A stretch of 64,000 nucleotides of DNA, taken from the NCBI GenBank assembly GCA_943788695.1, contig CALSRG010000003.1:24001-88000 (forward strand), read 5' to 3'. This DNA comes from an uncultured Flavobacteriaceae bacterium (lineage in GTDB: Bacteria > Bacteroidota > Bacteroidia > Flavobacteriales > Flavobacteriaceae). Below the pieces are notes generated by a model that had not been told where the DNA came from, did no database searches, and worked only from the letters and a program-made list of their open reading frames with translations. A program made the position numbers and the translations under genes. Below, piece after piece: positions 57,615 to 64,000 of this stretch. Numbering within the stretch: the first letter of the stretch is position 1; each line of letters opens with the position of its first letter.

Positions 57615-60600
57615 ATGAAACTATACTACTCACTAGGCTTTAGCCTATTCTTTTCAATCCTTTCTTTTGGACAATTTAACAGTAATGCGCCATGGATGGC
57701 ACAATTTAATCAGGAAGATCTAAAATCAAATAGAATACGTTTTCAAGAAATTGTAGATGCCTTTGATGCTTATTGGTAGACAAGAGATCCAGAAGTTAGA
57801 GGAAGTGGCTACAAGCCATTTAAAAGATGGGAGAACCATTGGAAAAACTATGTAAATCAAGACGGATTTATTCCATCTTCTGCAGAATTGTGGCAAACTT
57901 TTCTCGAAGACCAATCGACTGCTCAAATTAGACAAAATCGGTTAGTCAGTAATTGGCAACCAATGGGTCCATTTTCTCATTTAAACACTGGATCGTGGTC
58001 GTCTGGTCAAGGGCGTGTCAATGTGTTAGTAAGGGATCCCAGTAATGCCAATGTATATTATGTCGGAGCACCATCTGGAGGGATTTGGAAATCATCGGAT
58101 TCAGGCCAAACTTGGACACCTCTTTCAGATCAATTGGCGCAAATCGGCGTGTCTGGTATCGCGGTAGATTATAACGATTCTAACATCATTTATATCGCTA
58201 CTGGCGATGATGATGCGAATGACTCTTATTCAATTGGAATATTAAGATCTACTGATGGTGGAATGACTTGGAATGAGACTGGAATGAATGCAAGTAACGC
58301 TCCAGGCACGACAACTGATTTATTTATTAACCCTGATAATTCAAATATGCTTTGGGTAGCCACATCAAGTGGAATATATAAAACCATTGATGCAGGATCG
58401 ACATGGCAGATGAAAAAAAGCGGTGATTTTAAAGCCTTAGATATAAAACCAGGAGATCCAAGCGTGATTTATGCCTTAAGATCAAACCAAATGTACCGGT
58501 CTTCAGATAGTGGAGATACATTTAGCCAAGTTACAGCAGGTGTTCCGACGGGCTCGGGAAGAATTGTTATGGATGTTACACCTGCAAATCCAAATGTGGT
58601 TTACCTTTTGTCTGTATTGAGTAATAACAATTTTCAAGGTGTTTATAAATCTATTGACAGTGGATTGTCGTTCACAAAAACAGCCGTTACCAATGATATT
58701 CTTGAGAGTTCACAAGCTTGGTTTGATCTTGCCATTGCCGTTTCTGCAACGGACGAAAATTCTGTTTTTGTTGGTTGTTTGAACGTTTGGAGATCGACTA
58801 ATGGTGGTGATTCTTTTACGAAATTAAATTCATGGAGCACCCCAAATCAAGCCACTTACACGCATGCTGATATTCATTACATCCAGTTTTATGATAATGA
58901 ACTCTTTGTTGGGTCTGATGGAGGGATATACCGATCAACCAATAATGGCGATGCTTTCACCGATCTGACAGCAGGACTTCAAATCGGACAATATTATAGA
59001 GTAGCAGTAGCACCTTCAGACTCGAATTTAATGTCTGGAGGTTTACAAGACAATGGAGGTTATGCTTTTAGTGGCGGTGTATGGAAAAACTATTTTGGAG
59101 CAGATGGTATGGACGCTGCGATTCACCCTCATAATTCGAACATTTATTATGGGTTCATTCAGTCAGGTAGTAATTTGTATATTACCAGTGATGCAGGTAA
59201 TTCGCTTTTGGGAAGTGTTCCTCAGCCTGCTGGAGCGTTAGGAAATTGGGTAACACCACTCGAAATAAATAAGGAGGGTGAATTATTTGCAGGTTACAAT
59301 GCGCTATATAAATTCGACGGGGAGGCTTTTCAAGCTGTTTCTGGTGGATTAGGTTCAAATATTGACTATCTTGAACTTGATCCATTGAATTCTGACATCA
59401 TCTATGTTGCCAGCAACAGTATGCTAAAAAAGAGTACTGATCATGGCCAAACTTTTACCGCAGTCTCTTCGTTTAATTCAAACATCACTTCAGTAGAAGT
59501 CAATACAGAAAATAATGATATTATTTATGTGACCACCAGCGGCACTCAAGGTCAAGTGATGAGGTCAACAGATGGGGGAGACAACTTTTCAGATATAACT
59601 GGAAACTTGCCAAACGTAACAAAAAATGTTGTCAAACACCGTCCTGAAGATATTAACAATACTATTTATTTAGGAACTAGTCTGGGGGTTTATAGTTTTG
59701 ACGATCTCACTCAAACTTGGGAATCTTTTGACACAAATCTTCCAAATGTTCAAGTTACTGATATAGAAATTAACGCTTTAGATGGAAATATAACGGCAGC
59801 TACATATGGCAGGGGCATTTGGAGAAGTGATTTGCCAGCTTCTACATCTGTCACAACAGACATTAAATTGTCCAAAATTAACGTTCCAGAGCAAAGTCTG
59901 ATGAACTGTCAAACTGATGTTATCCCGCAAATAGAAATAGTAAATAATGGTACTGACACCATTGGTAGTTTTGATTTGATTTATTCTTATGACGATGGAG
60001 CACCGGTGACATATACTGTTAATTATACGATCAATGCAGGGGCTACTTTAGTTGTCGATTTGCCTCAAACAACTCAGACGAAAGGATTTCATATTTTACA
60101 TGTTTCGGCGAATACATCAGGTGATACTTTCTCCTCAAACAATTCGAAATCAGCATCGTTTTGGATCAATTCAAACGCAGTAATTGACGAGGTAAATTCA
60201 TTTGAAAGTAGTGATCAAGAGTTATTAGTATTAAGCGATAATACAGTGTGGGAACGAGGTGTGCCTGCTGGAATCATATTGAATCAATCGTCTGAAGGAG
60301 GAACTATGGCTTACGGTACAAATCTTGACGGAAATTATCCTGATGCGACTAAGGCGTATTTAGTCAGTGAATGTTATGATTTGACTGCTGTTTCAAATCC
60401 TATTTTGACCTTTGATATGGCATTTGATTTTGAAAATGATTGGGATATTCTTTATGTTGAGTATTCCACAGACTTAGGTGTCACATGGCAAGTTCTTGGC
60501 TCTGCAAATGACCCAGATTGGTATAATAGTGCTAGGATAAATGGTGACGGCATTGCAGATAATTGTCACAATTGTATTGGAAGTCAATGGACTGGTTTGT

Positions 60601-61004
60601 CGTCCACTTTAACAGAATATCGTTATGATCTTTCTGCCTTTTTTTCAGAGTCAAATTTCATTTTTCGTTTCGTTTTTATTTCAGATCAAACTATAAATAA
60701 AGAGGGTGCTGTGGTGGACAATCTCAACGTGCGGTCAGGCTTAGGGATTAAAAATTTAGATGAGAAAAGCTTTATAGTCTATCCTAATCCAACAACAGGA
60801 GATGTGACCATTAAGTTGGCACAGCCATTAGATTTTGGATATAAGATCATCGACATCACTGGAAAAATTGTCGTTTCAGTCGATGGACTTGAAAATAAAG
60901 ACACCATTTCTGTGCCTATGCAAAATCTGCATTCGGGATTTTATTTGATCACAATTGAAACGAGAGAAGGGCAGCAGTTGACGAAAAAGTTGGTAAAACG
61001 TTAA
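57615..61004 (+). pseudogene. Secreted Asp-box (BNR) propeller protein with T9SS domain, copy 2, with in-frame TAG at codon 55
   Basis: Tandem paralogue of the preceding gene with the same domain order throughout. ATG 57615 opens a signal peptide (FFSILSFGQ) and a near copy of the neighbour's N-terminus (NAPWMAQFNQEDLKSNR). The frame continues unbroken to 61004 except for TAG at 57777-57779: copy 1 has AYWETRDP, copy 2 AYW-stop-TRDP, so a Glu codon (GAG to TAG) is lost. The other 1128 codons look functional, including the final FIVYPNPTTGDVTIKL sorting domain. Restart at TTG 57888 would lack a signal peptide. Recent inactivation or a base-call error are both possible. Confidence 0.88.
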
Positions 61005-61017
61005 TATTAAGAACAAT

Positions 61018-61046
61018 AAAAAAAGCCCTCTTTGAGGGCTTTTTTT
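61018..61046. terminator. Bidirectional terminator between BNR copy 2 and the TPR gene
   Basis: A 12-bp stem AAAAAAGCCCTC (61018-61029) and GAGGGCTTTTTT (61033-61044) with a 3-base loop. A and T runs on both arms let it serve both strands; the minus-strand TPR gene ends at 61047, touching it. Confidence 0.85.
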
Positions 61047-61748
61047 TCATTCTTTTATTTGTTGTTCTTTTCTGCTAATAAGAGCATTTTTACTTATTGC
61101 GGCCAAATTAAAATTAGGGTCAGAGGCCAATGCGATGTCAAGCTTGGCTATTGCTTTGTCTATATTTGTTTCAGGATTCTCTCTAAAAATTAATATACCC
61201 TCTAAATAAGTAAATGCACTTTTCTGACTCACTTGATAAGGCTGCTGGGTATCATAATATGTATGCATCATTTCATCTGTACTGTTCGCCAATCCATAAG
61301 TAATTTTCATACGAGCCCCAGTTAAATCATCACTTTGAATTTTTAAGTCTGCTATCTCATATGCGATGGCTGGGTTTGGTTGTTTTAAAAATAACTTTTC
61401 AAATTGAGCTAAAGCCAATTCATTTTGACCAAGAGCCTGTAGTGAAATGGCTTTAATTTCGACAGCGAGCATTGAGTCGTTTTCATCAACCTCAATTCCA
61501 ATTGTATTCAAGGCTTGTATGTGCTTATTGTCATTCATGTAATAGGCGGCTAAGGTGTCTTTTCGAGCGTCAGAAGGTGATAGTAGGTTGAGATGGGTTA
61601 AAGCGCTGATAATACCTTGCACATCACCTTGAGCCTTCATTTGTTGATAATAGTTCTCGAAATGCGCTGAGAGGACACCATTATTTTGAGATGATACCAA
61701 AGGACTAATGGCTAAAGCCATAATCAAAAAGGCTATTGATTTTTTCAT
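61047..61748 (-). CDS. Secreted TPR-type protein
   Basis: A 233-residue protein with a signal peptide of about 20 residues (ending LVSSQ) and weak TPR helices across the mature part (AISLQALGQNELALAQFEKL; KAIAKLDIALASDPNFNLAA). No enzymatic motif; the partner and function are unknown. The message probably starts just upstream of an (AAT)6 run that forms nearly its whole leader. Downstream is a shared bidirectional terminator. It is not obviously operonic with lysS. Confidence 0.8.
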   Translation of the reverse strand: MKKSIAFLIMALAISPLVSSQNNGVLSAHFENYYQQMKAQGDVQGIISALTHLNLLSPSDARKDTLAAYYMNDNKHIQALNTIGIEVDENDSMLAVEIKAISLQALGQNELALAQFEKLFLKQPNPAIAYEIADLKIQSDDLTGARMKITYGLANSTDEMMHTYYDTQQPYQVSQKSAFTYLEGILIFRENPETNIDKAIAKLDIALASDPNFNLAAISKNALISRKEQQIKE

Positions 61749-61766
61749 ATTATTATTATTATTATT
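61749..61766 (-). repeat. (AAT)6 trinucleotide repeat immediately before the TPR gene start
   Basis: Six perfect AAT units on the sense strand, ending at the base before the ATG at 61748. The repeat lies between the -7 box and the start codon. Confidence 0.95.
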
Positions 61767-61770
61767 TGGT

Positions 61771-61778
61771 CAAAATTA
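61771..61778 (-). promoter_or_regulatory. -7 box (TAATTTTG) for the TPR gene
   Basis: Exact TAnnTTTG on the minus strand; the expected transcript start is near 61767, next to the AAT repeat. Confidence 0.5.
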
Positions 61779-61823
61779 ATTGATTTGATGATGATTTTAA
61801 AAGACCTTTCGATAATTTTAACG

Positions 61824-63521
61824 TTATGCAGATAAAATTGTTACCATTAACACATCATCTACCTTATTAATTTTTAAAACACCATTTTTGGTTAACGATT
61901 TTATACTCTTATCCCATGCTTTATTGCTAAGATTGGCCAATTCTTTGAGTTCTTGAAGAACCATCTTCTCGCGAGGTTTTAACAAATCATGAATGATTTT
62001 CTCACTCTCAGACATTTCATATAACCGCTGCTCTGGCTTCATTTGTGGGAAGAATAGTACTTCTTGAATCGATGGATTATTGGTCAAAAACATCAACAAA
62101 CGATCCATGCCAATGCCCATTCCCGAAGTCGGCGGCATACCGTATTCTAAAGCTCTTAAGAAGTCTTCGTCTATCGATTTAGTGGCTTCCTCGTCGCCTT
62201 GTTCCGCAAGTTTCATTTGAGCTACAAAACGTTCCCTTTGGTCGATAGGATCGTTTAGCTCACTATAGGCATTCGCAATCTCTTTTCCGCAAACCATCAA
62301 CTCAAAACGCTCTGTGAGCTCTGGATTGCTGCGATGAACTTTGGTCAGCGGACTCATTTCTTTAGGGTAATCAGTGATGTAGGTTGGTTGAATGTAGAGA
62401 GGCTCACATTTTGCGCCAAAAATTTCATCAATCAATTTACCACAACCCATAGTTCGATCAACATCAATACCCATATCTTTAGCTGCGTCAAATAGCTCAT
62501 CTTGAGTTTTTCCAGAAATGTCAAAACCTGTATGTGTTTTTATAGCATCCGTCATGGTAATTCTTGGATAGGGTGCCTTAAAATTTATTGTATGGTCACC
62601 AAAGGTTACTACAGTTGAGCCATTCACCACCGTAGCGCAATACTCCAGAAGCTGCTCACAAAAATCCATCATCCAATTATAGTCTTTATAGGCTACATAG
62701 ATTTCCATAGCCGTAAACTCTGGATTGTGCGTGCGATCCATACCTTCATTCCTGAAGTTTTTTGAAAATTCATAAACTCCGTCGAATCCCCCTACAATCA
62801 GTCTTTTTAGGTAAAGTTCGTTCGCAATTCTTAAGTAAAGAGGTATATTTAAACTGTTGTGATGAGTCACAAATGGACGCGCTGCAGCACCACCAGCAAT
62901 GGGCTGAAGAACAGGGGTCTCAACCTCAAAGTAGCCTGCCTCATTGAAAAAATGGCGCATGGCGTTAAATAGTTTGGTCCGTTTTATAAAGACAGACTTT
63001 ACATGTGGATTAACAACCAGGTCAGCGTAACGTTGACGGTAACGTTGTTCAGGGTCATTGAAGGCATCGTGAATATTCCCCTCAGAATCCTCTTTCGGTA
63101 ATGGGAGTGGTTTGAGAGTTTTTGAAAGTAATTTGAAAGCCTTTACCATAACAGTTTTTTCGCCTACCTGAGTGGTAAATAATTGACCCTCTATGCCTAT
63201 AAAATCACCAATATCAAGAAGTTTTTTATATACCTCATTATATGAGGTCTTGTCCTCATCAGGACAAATTTCATCCCGATTAAAATAGACTTGAATGCGT
63301 CCTGAACTATCTTGCAATTCTGCAAACGAAGCCTTGCCTTGAATACGTCTCGACATTAACCGTCCAGCAATACAAACGTTTTGCCCCTCTTGAAAATGTT
63401 CAAGAATAGTTTTCGACAAATGTGTTACGGAATAGGCTTCAGCAGGATATGGATTGATGCCCATTTTTTGTAATTCCTGTAATTTTTCGCGTCTGACTAA
63501 TTCTTGCTCTGACAATGACAT
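61824..63521 (-). CDS. lysS: Lysyl-tRNA synthetase, class II
   Basis: Charges tRNA-Lys. The length is 565 residues. An OB-fold anticodon domain comes first (GRLMSRRIQGKASFAELQDS), then the class II core: motif 2 FSKNFRNEGMDRTHNPEFT and motif 3 GMPPTSGMGIGMDRLLMFLT. A C-terminal ~60-residue extension (from PREKMVLQELKELANLSNK) resembles a small winged-helix and is typical of Bacteroidota LysRS. The promoter is an exact -33/-7 match upstream of the ATG at 63521. Confidence 0.97.
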   Translation of the reverse strand: MSLSEQELVRREKLQELQKMGINPYPAEAYSVTHLSKTILEHFQEGQNVCIAGRLMSRRIQGKASFAELQDSSGRIQVYFNRDEICPDEDKTSYNEVYKKLLDIGDFIGIEGQLFTTQVGEKTVMVKAFKLLSKTLKPLPLPKEDSEGNIHDAFNDPEQRYRQRYADLVVNPHVKSVFIKRTKLFNAMRHFFNEAGYFEVETPVLQPIAGGAAARPFVTHHNSLNIPLYLRIANELYLKRLIVGGFDGVYEFSKNFRNEGMDRTHNPEFTAMEIYVAYKDYNWMMDFCEQLLEYCATVVNGSTVVTFGDHTINFKAPYPRITMTDAIKTHTGFDISGKTQDELFDAAKDMGIDVDRTMGCGKLIDEIFGAKCEPLYIQPTYITDYPKEMSPLTKVHRSNPELTERFELMVCGKEIANAYSELNDPIDQRERFVAQMKLAEQGDEEATKSIDEDFLRALEYGMPPTSGMGIGMDRLLMFLTNNPSIQEVLFFPQMKPEQRLYEMSESEKIIHDLLKPREKMVLQELKELANLSNKAWDKSIKSLTKNGVLKINKVDDVLMVTILSA

Positions 63522-63545
63522 ATATTTGTTGGATATTTATGTGAG

Positions 63546-63577
63546 CAAAGATAGTTACAATTAAAATCGATATCAAA
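63546..63577 (-). promoter_or_regulatory. Canonical Bacteroidota promoter for lysS
   Basis: On the minus strand TTTG (63577-63574), a 20-base spacer and TATCTTTG (63553-63546) match the -33/-7 consensus; the leader is about 20 bases. Confidence 0.7.
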
Positions 63578-63622
63578 CGAATGATTATTTTAGCAAAAGG
63601 TTAAACGAAAGGCACATTTCAT

Positions 63623-63781
63623 ATGAGTATATTTAGAGTTATCTTATCGATTGTATTTCCTCCTTTGGCAGTAATCGACAAGGGTTGCGGTTCCACGTTG
63701 ATAGTATTTCTGCTCACTTTATGCGGTTGGGTTCCGGGCGTTATTGCAGCCTTAGTTATTATCAATAATCCAGACCGATGA
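63623..63781 (+). CDS. YqaE/Pmp3 family small membrane protein
   Basis: A 52-residue two-helix membrane protein. VFPPLAVIDKGCGS and LLTLCGWVPGVIAALVII are the Pmp3/UPF0057 signature; members affect membrane potential or salt tolerance in some organisms. Its TGA overlaps the lipB ATG (ATGA at 63778-63781), so translation is likely coupled. Confidence 0.9.
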   Translation: MSIFRVILSIVFPPLAVIDKGCGSTLIVFLLTLCGWVPGVIAALVIINNPDR

Positions 63782-64000
63782 ATAATAATCAACCACAAAA
63801 CCGTAATATTTTTTGCACGGATATTGGGTTGGTCGATTACCAAAAGGCGTGGGATTATCAAGAAAAATTGTTCCAAGGAATCGTCGATGGTAAAATAAAA
63901 AACCGGCGAGAGAATGCCGGAATAACTACCTCAAATTATTTTATTCTCGTGGAACATCCTCATGTTTATACTCTCGGAAAAAGTGGGGATTTATCACATT
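63778..64000 (+). CDS. lipB: Octanoyl-[acyl-carrier-protein]:protein octanoyltransferase LipB, 3' end missing
   Basis: Transfers octanoyl groups from ACP to lipoate-dependent enzymes. The first 74 residues are present: DIGLVDYQKAWDYQEKLFQG, then FILVEHPHVYTLGKSG, which is the LipB N-terminal pattern with the conserved EHPHVYTLGK. The gene runs off the right edge. It starts within the YqaE stop. Confidence 0.93.
   Translation, partial: MNNNQPQNRNIFCTDIGLVDYQKAWDYQEKLFQGIVDGKIKNRRENAGITTSNYFILVEHPHVYTLGKSGDLSH

Noticed and set aside
54500..60000. Repeated short motifs in the BNR genes as a CRISPR-like or DNA repeat array
   Set aside because: The repeats are degenerate Asp-box protein turns at irregular spacing, not conserved DNA repeats with spacers.

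Overview
The window is a 64 kb stretch of the chromosome of a marine-type flavobacterium (Bacteroidota, Flavobacteriia; probably outside the well-studied Flavobacterium genus). The evidence is: AT-rich DNA; many TAnnTTTG-type -7 promoter boxes (the Bacteroidota sigma-factor signature) lying only a few bases upstream of start codons; two very large secreted proteins with C-terminal type IX secretion (T9SS) sorting domains; DUF4286 and DUF5522 proteins; a GYDIA-type GHMP kinase beside HMG-CoA reductase; and a lysyl-tRNA synthetase with the C-terminal extension seen in this group. No rRNA, IS element, prophage, CRISPR array or biosynthetic cluster is visible. One tRNA gene (Phe) is present.

Layout. 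1-10.1 kb (mostly +): prs (cut by the left edge), L25, pth, ribF, serS, a TPR protein, DUF4286, rsmA, mgtE, a SerA-like dehydrogenase and a DUF1801 protein. 10.1-13.7 kb (-): GNAT acetyltransferase, aspartokinase and an OlsF-like two-domain lipid acyltransferase. 13.7-22.6 kb: fbp, terB, mfd, yraN, an LD-carboxypeptidase, metG and a small secreted protein. 22.6-25.6 kb (-): ACC-deaminase-like enzyme, LysM/glucosaminidase lipoprotein, hemL. 25.7-31.7 kb: DUF5522, hutU, DUF4136 lipoprotein, an oligopeptide ABC permease and a C-terminal processing protease. 31.8-36.1 kb (+): surE, a small membrane protein, lpxB, comEC. 36.1-42.1 kb (-): a peptide-use module (DPP4-type peptidase, two POT transporters, a thioredoxin). 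42.2-44.5 kb (+): HMG-CoA reductase and GHMP kinase. 44.5-52.2 kb (-): coaX, outer-membrane barrel, TPR, LptC, small membrane protein, CNNM/CorC protein, with a PpiD-like foldase next to it. 52.3-61.0 kb: tRNA-Phe, threonine dehydrogenase, a lipoprotein and two tandem Asp-box (BNR) T9SS proteins. 61.0-64 kb: TPR protein, lysS, YqaE, lipB (cut by the right edge).

Most genes are housekeeping and tightly packed. Same-strand neighbours often overlap by ATGA or TAATG, and four convergent pairs share a 4-bp double stop.

The most notable result is a set of disrupted reading frames. All nine single-base indels I could resolve are +1 insertions, and all lie between 24.65 and 29.13 kb: one in a 9-A tract of the glucosaminidase lipoprotein, two in hutU, six in the ABC permease. 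Outside that segment two otherwise intact genes, comEC and the second BNR gene, each carry one in-frame TAG at a conserved codon. The protein sequence on both sides of every lesion is well preserved, so local sequencing or assembly error, or very recent inactivation, is more likely than old decay. I found no convincing undescribed multi-gene system. The better leads are the (AAT)6 leader before a secreted TPR gene, the DUF5522-hutU coupling, the tandem BNR pair with its lipoprotein, and the LD-carboxypeptidase with an added signal peptide.
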